NCBI RefSeq assembly: GCF_022321485.1
Contig: NZ_JAKOGG010000010.1
Coordinates: 1 to 64,000 of the forward strand
Origin: Shewanella electrica
Lineage (GTDB): Bacteria; Pseudomonadota; Gammaproteobacteria; Enterobacterales; Shewanellaceae
Direction of reading: 5' to 3'
Length of the DNA stretch: 64,000 bases
The notes beneath the pieces were generated by a model. That model was given only the letters and a program-made list of their open reading frames with translations, was not told the DNA's origin and did no database searches. Of the stretch, positions 47,238-57,290 are shown one piece after another (positions within the stretch are counted from its first letter, which is position 1; each line of letters starts with the position of its first letter). The position numbers and the translations under genes are program-made.

Positions 47238-48140
47238 GTGAGTAATGCCAGCGATATCCCCGTAATGCCGATTGACCCGTCACCGTTAGCGCTGAAACCT
47301 GTGTTACCGGCTAAGCCAGCAGCGCTGTACAGTCATCGGGCCAAGCGTCTGCAAACTTTAGCGGAGGATTCTCCGCTGGCAGATTACCTGAAGTTGTGCA
47401 GCTCATTAGTGGGCGTTCAAGCCAAGTTAGCTGAAACCGATATGGGCCCAGCACCTGAGCTGAACGCCGCACTTGAGCAGCCAATGTCAGTCGCCAACAC
47501 TCACGATAACCGTTACTGGTTAGCGCAGTTGCAAACACTGTTAAGTGAAGCGCTACCGCTGGTACCGGCCAATGTGGCTGAAATTATCCGTGAATTGATG
47601 CAGCAGTCGCCTGATCAGTGGGCTGAATGGGGCAACAGCCTGCGTCAAGGAAAGTTCAGTGATGTGCCAGCACAATACAGCCTGTTTATTTGGGCTGCCA
47701 TGTCGCTGTATTGGTCACATTGGGCGCCAGCGCTGATCAGCCGTATGGATGCCAACGCCATCAAACAGGAAAGCCTGTGTCCTGTTTGTGGCAGTCATCC
47801 AGTGGCGAGCATGGTACGTGAAGAACCGCGTGAAGGGCTGCGTTATCTGCACTGCAGCCTGTGTGAAACCGAATGGCATTACGTGCGGGCACATTGCACC
47901 GCCTGTAACCAATCGGAATCGATGGAGCTGTGGTCATTTGAAGATCACCAAGCCGCGGTACGTATCGAAACCTGCGACGACTGTAATGGTTATACCAAGA
48001 TGTTGTTTGTCACTAAGTCACCACAACTTGATGCTGTGGCTGATGATTTGGCATCGCTGGGACTGGACGCGCAATTGAGCGAGAAAGGTTACAGCGCGAC
48101 TACGGTAAACCCACTGTTGTTAGCTCACGAAGCTGACTAA
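47238..48140 (+). CDS. fdhE: Formate dehydrogenase accessory protein FdhE
   Basis: The 300-residue protein has the four CxxC rubredoxin-type pairs typical of FdhE: CPVCGSHP, CSLCETEW, CTACNQSE and CDDCNGYT, in the second half. FdhE is needed for assembly of active formate dehydrogenase, probably interacting with the catalytic subunit. The start is GTG 47238 with AAGGAG upstream. An intrinsic terminator at 48148 ends the fdnGHI-fdhE unit. Confidence 0.95.
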   Translation: MSNASDIPVMPIDPSPLALKPVLPAKPAALYSHRAKRLQTLAEDSPLADYLKLCSSLVGVQAKLAETDMGPAPELNAALEQPMSVANTHDNRYWLAQLQTLLSEALPLVPANVAEIIRELMQQSPDQWAEWGNSLRQGKFSDVPAQYSLFIWAAMSLYWSHWAPALISRMDANAIKQESLCPVCGSHPVASMVREEPREGLRYLHCSLCETEWHYVRAHCTACNQSESMELWSFEDHQAAVRIETCDDCNGYTKMLFVTKSPQLDAVADDLASLGLDAQLSEKGYSATTVNPLLLAHEAD

Positions 48141-48147
48141 ACGTTCA

Positions 48148-48178
48148 TGGCGTGGCTGCTTGCGGCCACGCCATTTTT
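48148..48178 (+). terminator. Terminator between fdhE and selA
   Basis: TGGCGTGGC (48148-48156) pairs with GCCACGCCA (48165-48173) around an 8-base loop, followed by ATTTTT. It separates the structural operon from selAB. Confidence 0.82.
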
Positions 48179-48193
48179 ACCTTTGAGTTGTAC

Positions 48194-49615
48194 ATGATGA
48201 CCCAAGTATTTGACACGCCTGCCAGCCTGTATCGCGCCCTGCCATCGGTTGATAGCCTATTGGCGGCCGATGCCAGCCAAGCCTTGCTAACGCAATATGG
48301 TAAAGACGCCGTAAAACAGGTGATTAACCAACAATTAGCAGCAGCGCGGGCAGTGATTGCTACCGAGCAACGTTTGCCGCAATGGCTGGCAAATAGCACC
48401 ACGACTTTCGAGTATTTGGCTCAACATCTACAGCAATTACATCAGTTGAGTTTGCGCCCAGTGCACAACCTCACTGGCACCATTTTGCACACCAACTTAG
48501 GCCGCTCGCAGCAGTCAGAAGCCGCAATTAACGCGGTAACCCAAGTGATGCGCCATGCCACGCCGCTGGAGTTTGAACTGGAAGCGGGCAAACGCGGCCA
48601 TCGCGATAACGCCGTCAGCCAACTGATCCACCGCCTTACTGGCGCCGAAGCCTGCTGTGTAGTGAACAACAACGCCGCCGCGGTATTGCTGATGTTATCG
48701 GCAGTGTGTGCGGGTAAAGAGGTAATTGTGTCGCGTGGTGAGTTGGTGGAAATTGGCGGCGCGTTCCGCATTCCAGACATCATGCGCCAAGCCGGTTGTA
48801 CGCTGGTGGAAGTGGGCGCGACCAATCGCACTCATCTGCGTGACTACCAAGCAGCGATTACCGAAAATACTGGTGCGATTATGAAAGTACACACCAGTAA
48901 CTACCATATTCAAGGGTTCACCTCCGCCGTTGACGAAGCTACCTTAGGCAAGTTGTGCCGTGAACGTGGCATTCCGTTGATCTCCGATCTCGGCAGTGGC
49001 GCGCTCACCGATCTACGTCGCTTTGGTCTCAAGCAAGAGCCGATGCCGCAGCAGATGCTGGCCGATGGCGTGGATCTGGTCAGTTTCTCCGGCGACAAAC
49101 TGCTCGGCGGGCCGCAGTCAGGCTTGATTGTCGGTAAACAAGCGTTGATCGACAAACTGCAACAGCATCCGCTCAAGCGCGCGTTGCGCTGTGACAAGCT
49201 GATTCTGGCGGCGTTAGAAGCCACTTTACTGCATTATCTCAATCCTGAAACGCTCGATAGCCAACTGCCGATTATGGCGAAATTTGCCCGCAGTGAAGCG
49301 GAGATCTGCCGCCAAGCCGAGCGTTTTGTGGCCGCGCTGCAGCCGCTGTTTGCGCCACGTTATCCGCTGCGCGCGGTGCCTTGCCAAACCCAAGTTGGCA
49401 GTGGCTCACAGCCGGATACTTATCTGCCATCCGCCGCTTTGGCATTCCGCGCCCAAGCGGGTGGCAGTTTAGCCGAGTTAGAGCGCCACTTTAAATCGGC
49501 TGAACAACCGATTATTGGCCGTATCAAGGATGAGCAACTGCTGCTGGATCTGCGCGGCGCTGATGACTTTGAGCAACTGCTCGCTAGCCTGGCACAGTTG
49601 GGAGCGCCAACATGA
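48194..49615 (+). CDS. selA: L-seryl-tRNA(Sec) selenium transferase SelA
   Basis: SelA (473 residues from ATG 48194, ATG 48197 being an alternative) converts Ser-tRNA(Sec) to Sec-tRNA(Sec) with selenophosphate and PLP. The PLP lysine lies in [11 protein letters not shown], and the N-terminal tRNA-binding part is present ([14 protein letters not shown]). The open frame from 48152 overlaps the terminator and is not used. It overlaps selB by four bases, so the two are coupled. Confidence 0.96.
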   Translation: MMTQVFDTPASLYRALPSVDSLLAADASQALLTQYGKDAVKQVINQQLAAARAVIATEQRLPQWLANSTTTFEYLAQHLQQLHQLSLRPVHNLTGTILHTNLGRSQQSEAAINAVTQVMRHATPLEFELEAGKRGHRDNAVSQLIHRLTGAEACCVVNNNAAAVLLMLSAVCAGKEVIVSRGELVEIGGAFRIPDIMRQAGCTLVEVGATNRTHLRDYQAAITENTGAIMKVHTSNYHIQGFTSAVDEATLGKLCRERGIPLISDLGSGALTDLRRFGLKQEPMPQQMLADGVDLVSFSGDKLLGGPQSGLIVGKQALIDKLQQHPLKRALRCDKLILAALEATLLHYLNPETLDSQLPIMAKFARSEAEICRQAERFVAALQPLFAPRYPLRAVPCQTQVGSGSQPDTYLPSAALAFRAQAGGSLAELERHFKSAEQPIIGRIKDEQLLLDLRGADDFEQLLASLAQLGAPT

Positions 49616-51513
49616 TCGTAGTTACCGCTGGCCATGTCGACCATGGTAAAACCTCGCTGATCCGAGCGCTGACCGGCATCGACGCTGACCGGCTACCGGA
49701 AGAAAAACGTCGCGGCATGACTATCGATCTCGGCTACGCCTTTATGGATCGCCCTGATGCTAGCCGCTTGGCGTTTATCGATGTGCCGGGACATGAAAAA
49801 TTTATCAACAACATGCTGGTGGGCGTCAGTCATGCCCGTCATGCACTACTGATTTTGGCCTGTGACGATGGCGTTATGCCGCAAACTCGCGAGCATTTAG
49901 AGATCCTATCGTTACTGCCATTGCACAGTTTGACCATCGCGCTGACCAAGATCGACATGGTCGAAGCCGAGCGCGTGGAAGAAGTTCGTCAACAAGGTAA
50001 GGCACTGCTGGCACAGTATCAGTTGCAAGCAGACCAAGTGTTTGCGGTATCGTCGGTGACCGGCGAGGGCGTTGCAGCGCTCCAGCAACACTTGCAGCAA
50101 CTGAAAGACGACGCCAGTGAACACCCCGCCAAGGCATTTCGTATGCCGCTTGATCGTGCCTTTACTGTCAAAGGGGCGGGGTGTGTGGTCACGGGCACCG
50201 TGATCAGCGGCGAGATCCGCGTCGGCGATATGCTCTACAGCTCGGCGCAGCAGGGCATGTTGCGGGTACGTGGTTTGCACAGCCAAGGCCAAGAGCAACA
50301 ACATGCCACTGCGGGTTGCCGCGTCGCCTTAAACCTTACCGGCACCGACCACCACCGTTTGCCTACACGGGGCGACTGGCTCAGTTCGATTGAACAGCCG
50401 GCGCCGTGTGATCGGCCGGTGGTCGCCTTATCCACCTTCGAACCAGTCACCCATTGGCAAAGCGTGCACTGCCATCACGGTGGTGAACACTGTTTGGCGC
50501 GTTTGTCGTTATTGACGGACACCACGCAGGACGGCGCCCCGTTGGCGGAATTGATCCTCGAACAGCCGTTACTATTGGCACAAAATGACACCATCGTGCT
50601 GCGCCATGCCAGCGCCAAAGCCACCATTGGCGGCGCGCGCGTATTAGCGCTGGATGTGCCGAGCCGTAAAAAGCGCAGTGGCGATCGTTTAGCGTTGCTG
50701 CAAGCCGTGGCAAATTGCCAACATATGAGTGATGAAGTGGAGCTACTGCTGCAAACCAGCGTGATGCACAAGCAGCAACTGGCGTGGCGCTGGCAGCTCA
50801 ACGAACGTGGTGTTGCTATGTTAGTGCTGACTCAATCACTGCATGCGATTGGTGATTGGGTGGTATCGCCGAAGCTGTATCAACAGCAGCAACAATTACT
50901 GCTCAATACGCTGGCGAGTTTTCATGAGCAGCATCCCGATCAGCCCGGCGTCGGCTTACACCGCTTACTACGCATGGCGCACAGCACCTTGCCCGATGCG
51001 GTTGCTGTGGCGCTGGTGGACGACTTGACTCAACAGCAGCGCGTGCTCAAGCGTGGTTCCTTGTTACTGCTGACCGAACACAAACAGCAGATGACCGCCG
51101 CAGCGGAGCAATTTTGGCAGCAGATTTTGCCGTGGATGACTGAGCAACGCGGCCCAGTGTGGGTGACCGATATGGCCGAGCAGTTTGACCTGCCTGCCAG
51201 TGAGATTCGGCCATTGTGCTTACAAGTGGTACAGCAAGGTTATTTAACCGCCGTAGTGAAAGACCGCTACATGTTGACCGAGCAGTTGCAGCAGATTGCC
51301 ACCATGTTGCGCCAGCACTTTGCCGAGCAGCCACAGCTGGAAACCGCTGAATTTAAAGAGATGGTGGGTTTAGGCCGCAAAGTCAGCATTCAGTTACTAG
51401 AGTTTCTTGATCGCTGTGGCTTTACTCGCAGAAAATATCGCGCCAATAGTAGAGAATTGCGTGACGCTACGGTGTTTGCAGCAAGCGTTGAGGAAAGTGG
51501 CGGAAGAACATAG
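49612..51513 (+). CDS. selB: Selenocysteine-specific elongation factor SelB
   Basis: SelB (633 residues) carries Sec-tRNA(Sec) and binds the SECIS hairpin. The GTPase motifs are G1 GHVDHGKT (residues 7-14), G3 DVPGHEKF and G4 TKID, with the EF-Tu-like domains II and III following, and C-terminal winged helices (about 470-620) that read the hairpin. It overlaps selA by ATGA. Its last codons (GGA AGA ACA TAG) lie over the 3' acceptor end of tRNA-Sec on the opposite strand (51498-51513). Confidence 0.96.
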   Translation: MIVVTAGHVDHGKTSLIRALTGIDADRLPEEKRRGMTIDLGYAFMDRPDASRLAFIDVPGHEKFINNMLVGVSHARHALLILACDDGVMPQTREHLEILSLLPLHSLTIALTKIDMVEAERVEEVRQQGKALLAQYQLQADQVFAVSSVTGEGVAALQQHLQQLKDDASEHPAKAFRMPLDRAFTVKGAGCVVTGTVISGEIRVGDMLYSSAQQGMLRVRGLHSQGQEQQHATAGCRVALNLTGTDHHRLPTRGDWLSSIEQPAPCDRPVVALSTFEPVTHWQSVHCHHGGEHCLARLSLLTDTTQDGAPLAELILEQPLLLAQNDTIVLRHASAKATIGGARVLALDVPSRKKRSGDRLALLQAVANCQHMSDEVELLLQTSVMHKQQLAWRWQLNERGVAMLVLTQSLHAIGDWVVSPKLYQQQQQLLLNTLASFHEQHPDQPGVGLHRLLRMAHSTLPDAVAVALVDDLTQQQRVLKRGSLLLLTEHKQQMTAAAEQFWQQILPWMTEQRGPVWVTDMAEQFDLPASEIRPLCLQVVQQGYLTAVVKDRYMLTEQLQQIATMLRQHFAEQPQLETAEFKEMVGLGRKVSIQLLEFLDRCGFTRRKYRANSRELRDATVFAASVEESGGRT

Positions 51514-51592
51514 GAGTCGAACCTACCCGGGACTGCTGGCAGCCCCACCCGGATTTGAAATCCGGACGCCTCACCGGAGACGACGTTCTTCC
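51498..51592 (-). tRNA. selC: tRNA-Sec (selC, anticodon TCA)
   Basis: The minus strand folds into a 95-nt tRNA with the 3' CCA encoded. It has the long 8-bp acceptor stem (GGAAGAAC/GTTCTTCC), an enlarged variable arm, the T-arm GGTTCGACTCC and the anticodon loop TTTCAAA reading UGA. It closely resembles E. coli selC. It lies antisense to and overlaps the last 16 bases of selB. Confidence 0.97.
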
Positions 51593-51608
51593 ATCAAAAG
51601 ACCGCCGT

Positions 51609-51637
51609 ATAATAGGGAATTGTGGTATGTTAAGCAA
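51609..51637 (-). promoter_or_regulatory. Promoter of selC
   Basis: On the minus strand TTGCTT (51632-51637) and TATTAT (51609-51614) are separated by 17 bases and place a start about 10 bases before the tRNA 5' end. Confidence 0.7.
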
Positions 51638-51733
51638 CGCTAAACCTTAATTAGCTGATGTGTTTGTGAAACAGTTCCTATTTTATTTAAAGAATGCTTG
51701 TTTTTATATAATTGTTAATTTTAGAGGGTGCTT

Positions 51734-52579
51734 ATGTTGGAAGTTTCAAAAGAAGTCACAGTTGAACGAAATATCACCCTCATCGATCGTGACAATATAT
51801 CTGAGCGCAGCAATATCCTAGCCAACGAAGTGCGCATTGCACTGGTGTATAACGGCATCTCACACACCGTCATGCTGGCTACCCCTGAAGACATTGAAGC
51901 CTTTGCCATTGGTTTTACCATCTCAGAACGTATCGTATCAAACATCAATGAAATCAAAGGTGTTGATATTGAATACGTTGAAAATGGCGTGATTGTAAAC
52001 ATCGAAATTACCCAACGCTGTTTTATGGCATTGAAAGAGCAACGCCGCAGTATGGCAGGCCGTACCGGTTGTGGTTTATGTGGTGTCGCCCAGCTGGATG
52101 AAGCCGTTAAACCGATTAAAGAAGTACCCAATACGGTTAACTTTGATTTAGGCTTATTGCCCGACGTTTTATTAAAAATTAAAGAATTTCAGCGCACCTA
52201 CGAAATAACCGGTGCCACACATGCCGCCTTCGGGATTAATTTGGCGGGCGATGTGATTTATGCCCATGAAGATATTGGTCGCCATATCGCCATGGATAAA
52301 TTAATTGGTACTTTTTCACAGCGTAATGCAGAAAAACCGGCTGCGGTATTGCTGACCAGTCGCGCCAGTTTTGAAATGGTGCAAAAAGCCGCCAGCGCCG
52401 GTGTTGAAGTGTTATTTGCTATCTCCGCCGTTACCGCTCTGGCCGCTGAAGTCGCCGAGCAAAGCAAAATCACCCTAGTCGGTTTTTGCCGTAATGGCCG
52501 CGCTACCGTTTATACCCACCCGCACCGCTTGCAATTGCACGAAGCACCGCTGCAGCCAGCGCTAGCTGAGTGCGAATAA
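51734..52579 (+). CDS. fdhD: Formate dehydrogenase sulfurtransferase FdhD
   Basis: FdhD (281 residues from ATG 51734, AGGG 5 bases upstream) moves sulfur from IscS to the molybdenum cofactor of formate dehydrogenase. The sulfur-carrying cysteines lie in GCGLCGVAQ (near residue 115), with conserved THAAFGINLAGD and HEDIGRHIAMDK. It lies in the same direction as selAB, after the tRNA-Sec gene, with its own spacer, and is followed by a terminator. Confidence 0.96.
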   Translation: MLEVSKEVTVERNITLIDRDNISERSNILANEVRIALVYNGISHTVMLATPEDIEAFAIGFTISERIVSNINEIKGVDIEYVENGVIVNIEITQRCFMALKEQRRSMAGRTGCGLCGVAQLDEAVKPIKEVPNTVNFDLGLLPDVLLKIKEFQRTYEITGATHAAFGINLAGDVIYAHEDIGRHIAMDKLIGTFSQRNAEKPAAVLLTSRASFEMVQKAASAGVEVLFAISAVTALAAEVAEQSKITLVGFCRNGRATVYTHPHRLQLHEAPLQPALAECE

Positions 52580-52595
52580 GCCGCACGGGATAATG

Positions 52596-52621
52596 AAAAG
52601 GATGCTACGGCATCCTTTTTT
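52596..52621 (+). terminator. Terminator after fdhD
   Basis: AAAAGGATGC (52596-52605) pairs perfectly with GCATCCTTTT (52610-52619) around a TACG loop, followed by T. Confidence 0.88.
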
Positions 52622-52728
52622 AATGGCTGATTTAAGTGCCTACTACAGGGCAAGTTGTCACGCGGCGGTGTATTTCTGCTTACTGATGGTTTTACTATGT
52701 AGTGTGTTTGAAATATAAGGAGCAGCTT

Positions 52729-53724
52729 ATGCAATGTCAGCAAATCGTATTTACTCACCCAGGTATGCCAGAGGTGATGCAGTTGGCGTTGGGGGAAGTA
52801 GCTGCGCCGCAAGCTGGGCAGGTGCTGATTAAAGTCGTCGCTGCGGGCGTGAATGGCCCTGATATCTATCAGCGGCAGGGCAGTTATCCACCACCGGCCG
52901 ATGCTTCGCCAATTTTGGGGCTGGAAGTGGCGGGTGAGATTGCCGCTGTTGCTGCGGGTGAACCCCGTTGGCAGGTGGGCGATAAAGTGTGTGCCTTGGT
53001 GCCCGGTGGTGGCTACAGTGAGTACGTGCTTACTTGGTCGGCCCATTGTTTGCCTGTGCCTAACGGTTGGCGCATGAGTGAAGCGGCGGCGCTGCCTGAA
53101 ACCTATTTCACCGTATGGCATAACCTATTTATGCGCGGCGCGCTGCAAGCCGGCGAAACAGTGTTGATCCACGGTGGCAGCGGTGGCATCGGTTCTAGCG
53201 CTATTTCGCTGGCGAAAGCGTTTGGCGCGCGGGTGATTGTCACTTGTGGTTCGGCCGATAAACAAGCCTATTGCGAGTCGCTCGGTGCCGATGTGGCGAT
53301 TAACTATCGTGAACAAGATTTTGTCGAGCGGGTGAATCAGTTCACCGACGGCCAAGGTGTGCAGTTGGTGCTGGATATGATTGGTGCCGATTACATCAAC
53401 CGTAACCTCAAAGTGTTAGCCATGGATGGCCGCATGGTGTCGATTGCTTGCCGCCAAGGACGCATGGCAGAGGTCGATGTCGGTATGTTGATGTTTAAGC
53501 GTATTTTGTGGACCGGCTCGACCCTGCGGCCACAAACCGTGGCACAAAAGGCGGCGATTGCGGCGCAGTTGGCACAGCAGGTGTGGCCGCTGCTGGATCA
53601 AGGCCAGCTCAAACCACATCTTTATGCCGAGTTGCCATTGGCCCAAGCGGCTCAGGCGCACCAGTTGATGGAGTCGGGCGAACATCAAGGCAAGATCGTG
53701 TTGCAGGTGAGTGGCGCCAATTGA
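52729..53724 (+). CDS. NAD(P)H quinone oxidoreductase (zeta-crystallin/PIG3 family)
   Basis: The 331-residue protein from ATG 52729 (AAGGAGC upstream) is a zinc-less medium-chain reductase: a GroES-like N-terminus (AAGVNGPDIYQRQGSYPPP) and an NADPH-binding Rossmann fold with HGGSGGIGSSAISLAKAFGA. It reduces quinones by NAD(P)H. It stands alone between fdhD and the acidic-tail protein. Confidence 0.9.
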   Translation: MQCQQIVFTHPGMPEVMQLALGEVAAPQAGQVLIKVVAAGVNGPDIYQRQGSYPPPADASPILGLEVAGEIAAVAAGEPRWQVGDKVCALVPGGGYSEYVLTWSAHCLPVPNGWRMSEAAALPETYFTVWHNLFMRGALQAGETVLIHGGSGGIGSSAISLAKAFGARVIVTCGSADKQAYCESLGADVAINYREQDFVERVNQFTDGQGVQLVLDMIGADYINRNLKVLAMDGRMVSIACRQGRMAEVDVGMLMFKRILWTGSTLRPQTVAQKAAIAAQLAQQVWPLLDQGQLKPHLYAELPLAQAAQAHQLMESGEHQGKIVLQVSGAN

Positions 53725-54175
53725 TGGTGCGTTAGCGTCAGTGCCGATGTGGGGCTGGTGCTGGCGCGCATCGGCGCTTGCCTCTATCTTTACTGGTTGA
53801 AGCGGATGGCCGCTCGTCGCGCTGCAAATTTCTCTCCGCTTTAGTACAAACTGTTCTCAAAACGGTCATCAAGCGGTAGCGGTATGGTAAAAATGCGGCA
53901 TTAATATCAGTAATTGGTTTTTTATCGCATAAATTCGTTTGCGTTCCAGAATTTTTAGGCTAAATTCCCACTCTGAAACTGGCCGCTAAAACCACTGCTA
54001 TGATTGTGGGGAAGGTGACTGAGTTTTGCCGGGTTCCGCGAAGGGTTTTATTCAGTGTAATAACGAATTTACTCCCGGGATATCAGCGCAGTTGCACGAG
54101 TACACACTTGTTGGAAACGCGCGTTATTTGCTCACAAAATTTGGTATATGTGTTGATTTAAGGGTATTGGCATAT
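53725..54175. other. Intergenic region upstream of the acidic-tail protein
   Basis: About 450 bases. An open frame from 54026 covers part of it but the sequence there is not protein-like and the better start is at 54176. No clear promoter or repeat was recognised. Confidence 0.4.
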
Positions 54176-54616
54176 ATGTATAACACTGCAAAAAAACAAG
54201 TTTGGTATGGCGAGCTGAGAACCGCGCGCGGCAACGTTGTCGTCATCCATGATAATCAGTTACCCGAGGCCTCACCTGGCCGCGTATTTCTCTACAACAC
54301 CCAACGCAAAGCGATTGTGGAATATGTAGAAGATATCGTGAAACCCAATTTGTATGAGTTGAGCGATGACCAGGTAAAAGCTGCGGAAAGCGCATTCAAT
54401 GGTGACTGGAAGTCTGCACGTTCTGCCTTTATGGCAAAACAGCAGTCGCGCATCAATCTGGCGAATATCAAAGATACCGCGCCAGCCGGTGGCCGTAAGG
54501 CAAAACCTGAGCCGCAAATCGATGACGACGACAGCGATGTTGACGTGACTGCCAGCGGTGACGATTACGATGATGACGGCGGTGATGATTGGGATAGCGA
54601 CGATTACGACGAGTAA
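54176..54616 (+). CDS. Hypothetical protein with strongly acidic C-terminal tail
   Basis: ATG 54176 (MYNTAKKQVWYGELRTARGN) is chosen because AAGGG lies about 11 bases upstream and the upstream frame lacks coding character. The 146-residue product has a compact N-terminal part (about 100 residues), then a tail rich in Asp, Ser and Gly. The tail may be a flexible interaction or metal-binding segment. No family is recognised. Its 3' end lies in the 37-bp tandem duplication. Confidence 0.6.
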   Translation: MYNTAKKQVWYGELRTARGNVVVIHDNQLPEASPGRVFLYNTQRKAIVEYVEDIVKPNLYELSDDQVKAAESAFNGDWKSARSAFMAKQQSRINLANIKDTAPAGGRKAKPEPQIDDDDSDVDVTASGDDYDDDGGDDWDSDDYDE

Positions 54617-54680
54617 TCGCTAGTTATTCCTTATCGAAGCTATCGACGAGTAATCGCTAGTTATTCCTTATCGAAGCTAT
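54607..54680. repeat. 37-bp perfect tandem duplication
   Basis: Two identical 37-bp copies (54607-54643, 54644-54680), beginning cgacgagtaatcgctag. The first holds the stop of the acidic-tail gene; the second holds the stop of the membrane protein gene on the other strand. Both stop codons occur in both copies, so copy loss would leave both genes intact. Confidence 0.9.
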
Positions 54681-55056
54681 CGACAATAATCGCACCCATC
54701 GAAGCGGGCATGGCAATCAGCAATGTCCGCTTAATGGCCAATACAGGCTCTGCCCACATTGGCCACTTATCTAATGCAATCAGCACCACGCTGACCACCG
54801 CTAGCGTTAATACGTACGCAATAATTACCCGCAACCAAAACACTGCAAGACGCCGCACAATATTGGATTGAAACACGCTTTGATAAGCAAACAAGGCGAT
54901 AAACGCTAAGCTCAGCAGCACCACTAGCGCCATGTTGCCCAATGGCAAGGTTTGCGCGAGATGCCAAGACTCTTCTGAAAACGCAATCGGCACCGACAGT
55001 GCAAACGCGCCAATGACAATCTGTCCGGCATCTTCGCCGTTAAAGTGAAAATTCAT
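54661..55056 (-). CDS. Integral membrane protein, possibly DUF2391
   Basis: The 131-residue protein has about four hydrophobic segments (IVIGAFALSVPIAFS, MALVVLLSLAFIALFA, VIIAYVLTLAVVSVVLI and LLIAMPASMGAIIVD). The start NFHFNGEDAGQIVIGA recalls the DUF2391 family, though shorter than usual. It starts 3 bases after the galM stop, so it is the last gene of the galK-galM unit. Confidence 0.65.
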   Translation of the reverse strand: MNFHFNGEDAGQIVIGAFALSVPIAFSEESWHLAQTLPLGNMALVVLLSLAFIALFAYQSVFQSNIVRRLAVFWLRVIIAYVLTLAVVSVVLIALDKWPMWAEPVLAIKRTLLIAMPASMGAIIVDSFDKE

Positions 55057-55059
55057 CGG

Positions 55060-56082
55060 TTAAATACAATCAAATTCATAGCGACTGATGTGATGATACA
55101 GCGCTGGCGGCAGAATCCAAGGATCGCCCAGTTGTGGCTGATTGGGTGAATCTGGCAGCATCTGTGGCTCAAGGCACATCGCTTGATGAGTTTTGAGCAA
55201 CTGGCCGTGGCTCGCCATGGTGCCCTCAATATAGTTGCCCGTGTAAACCTGCATGCCCGGCTGATTGGTGTATAACGTTAAGCGCCTGCCTGATAGCGGC
55301 GTGGACAGTTGCGCCGCCTTATGTAACGCGGAGCGCGCATGGGGCAGTTGGTAACAATGGTCGAGCCCATCACCATGCAAGGCGGGTTTAGCCAAAATGG
55401 TTGAGATTTGCTGCGGTTGTTGCAGGTCAAAATCGGTGCCAGCCACAGATTTCACATCAATCGGCAACTTACGTTCATCCGGCACCAGCAGTTTGTCGGC
55501 CCACACTTGCAGCGTATGCGTGCGAATGCTGTCGCTGCCATCAAGATTAAAATAACTGTGTTGGGTCAGGCTGATGGGGCAGGCTTTATCGGGCGCGGCG
55601 GTAAACTCCACAAACAGATTGTTATGGACGAGGCGGTAATCTAACTGCACGCGGCAGTTGCCGGGAAAGCCCATATCCCCATCGGGGCTGAGCATGGTCA
55701 ACCGCACGCCGTCAGGCAACAGGCCAATATGCCACTGGCGCCGATGAAAGCCCTCAGTGCCGCCGTGGAGGCAGTTGCCTTGTAGATTGGTGTCGAGTGG
55801 GTATTGCTGGCCTTGATAACTGATCAAGCCATCTTTGATGCGGTTGCTGTAACGGCCTGCGACGCCGCCGAGGAGTGCACTTTGAGCGAGATAATCGGCC
55901 ACTGAGTCACAGCCGAGTACGATGTTAGCGCGGTTGCCGAGTTTATCTGGCACCCACAACTTGCGGATAATGGCACCTAAACTAAGCACCTCAATGGCGA
56001 GTGTGCCATTGTCGATACGAACGCGTTCAACTTCGCCGCCGCGTGGATCTTGCCAAGGTGCTAATACGGTGCAACGTACCAT
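55060..56082 (-). CDS. galM: Aldose 1-epimerase (galactose mutarotase)
   Basis: The 340-residue protein interconverts the anomers of galactose and supplies alpha-galactose to GalK. Catalytic residues are recognisable: the histidine of LTQHSYFNLDG, the glutamate near the C-terminus, and substrate loop GVAGRYSNRIKDG. A strong AAGGAG lies before ATG 56082. It follows galK after 43 bases. Confidence 0.93.
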   Translation of the reverse strand: MVRCTVLAPWQDPRGGEVERVRIDNGTLAIEVLSLGAIIRKLWVPDKLGNRANIVLGCDSVADYLAQSALLGGVAGRYSNRIKDGLISYQGQQYPLDTNLQGNCLHGGTEGFHRRQWHIGLLPDGVRLTMLSPDGDMGFPGNCRVQLDYRLVHNNLFVEFTAAPDKACPISLTQHSYFNLDGSDSIRTHTLQVWADKLLVPDERKLPIDVKSVAGTDFDLQQPQQISTILAKPALHGDGLDHCYQLPHARSALHKAAQLSTPLSGRRLTLYTNQPGMQVYTGNYIEGTMASHGQLLKTHQAMCLEPQMLPDSPNQPQLGDPWILPPALYHHISRYEFDCI

Positions 56083-56125
56083 TGTGACTCCTTTTTCAAG
56101 TGAGCGGTCACGACTCCTTCAACCG

Positions 56126-57280
56126 CTATTTTTCGATTCTACTGGCTCCTGCGCATGGGCTACACAGGTAGATGCTGGCTTCTAAGCCGCTTTGTGCCTG
56201 ATATTGTTGTTCGACAGTGGCGATCACTTCGTCAGTGAGTTCATGCTCAACTAACGCGACCACGCAACCGCCGAAACCTTTACCTGCAAGACGCACGCCG
56301 CCACGGCTGCCGACACGTTGTTGTACCAGATCAACCAACATATCAATCGCCGGATCGCTGGTTTCAAAATCATCACGCATCGAAGCGTGGCTTTCGGCCA
56401 TCAGTTGTGAAATTTTGCCAATGTTGCCGCGGGTGAGCGCGCGTGCCATCTGTTGGGTGCGGATGTTTTCCGTCACCACATGATGCGCGCGGCGGTAGGC
56501 CTCTGGATCAAGTTCGGCTTGGGCGGCGGTCAGTTCGGCAAGGTCGAGGTCGCGTAAGCTCTCCAGCCCAAAATGGTGCGTGACTTGCTCGCATTGTTGG
56601 CGACGTAGATTGAATTCATCACTGTGTAGCACCGATGGTAAACCGGAGTTAATCAACATCAGGCTGAGTTCATCAGGAATTTTGACTGGCTGGCATTCAA
56701 GGTCCATGCAGTCGATCAACAGCGCGCATTCCTCTTCGGCCATGGCGCTAGTGATTTGATCCATGATGCCGCAGGCGTAACCCACATAGTGGTTTTCGCC
56801 GCGTTGTGCTAACTGTGCCACCGCCAGCGGTGACAAGTGCAGTTGGCTGGCATCGTTAATGGCTGTACCAAAGGCGATTTCCAGCGATGCGGATGAGGCT
56901 AGACCGGCATTAGCCGGAACGTTGCCAACCACGGCTAAATCGAGCCCTTTGGCGGGCAAGCCTGACAATGCCACGGCTGCGCTAAAGCCTTTCAGATAGT
57001 TCACCCAGCCATCTTCCGGGTGCATGGTGCCTTCTGCACCAAATTGCCATTGGCGAATGTCGCTAAAGCTGTCGGAGATGGCGCGAAATTGGTTATCTTT
57101 ACGCACCTTAACGGCGATAACCGTATGGAAGTTGATGGCGACCGGCAACACAAAACCGTCGTTATAGTCGGTGTGTTCTCCCATCAAATTAACCCGTGCC
57201 GGGGCACTAAACAGCATATCTGGCTTAGTACCGAAGGTTTTAACAAATAATTTAGTGGCACTAGGGGCTGGATTGGACAT
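56126..57280 (-). CDS. galK: Galactokinase
   Basis: The 384-residue GHMP kinase phosphorylates galactose at C1. It shows RVNLMGEHTDYNDG (galactose binding), the ATP loop NAGLASSASLEIA (near 120-133) and the C-terminal SRGGVRLAGKGFGGCVVAL loop. The start is ATG 57280 with a weak ribosome site. It opens a galK-galM-membrane protein unit; no galT or galE lies in the window. Confidence 0.95.
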   Translation of the reverse strand: MSNPAPSATKLFVKTFGTKPDMLFSAPARVNLMGEHTDYNDGFVLPVAINFHTVIAVKVRKDNQFRAISDSFSDIRQWQFGAEGTMHPEDGWVNYLKGFSAAVALSGLPAKGLDLAVVGNVPANAGLASSASLEIAFGTAINDASQLHLSPLAVAQLAQRGENHYVGYACGIMDQITSAMAEEECALLIDCMDLECQPVKIPDELSLMLINSGLPSVLHSDEFNLRRQQCEQVTHHFGLESLRDLDLAELTAAQAELDPEAYRRAHHVVTENIRTQQMARALTRGNIGKISQLMAESHASMRDDFETSDPAIDMLVDLVQQRVGSRGGVRLAGKGFGGCVVALVEHELTDEVIATVEQQYQAQSGLEASIYLCSPCAGASRIEK

Positions 57281-57290
57281 AGATAAGCGG

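Noticed and set aside
54026-54175. Extended N-terminus of the acidic-tail protein
   Set aside because: The sequence is not protein-like and the ATG at 54176 has AAGGG upstream.
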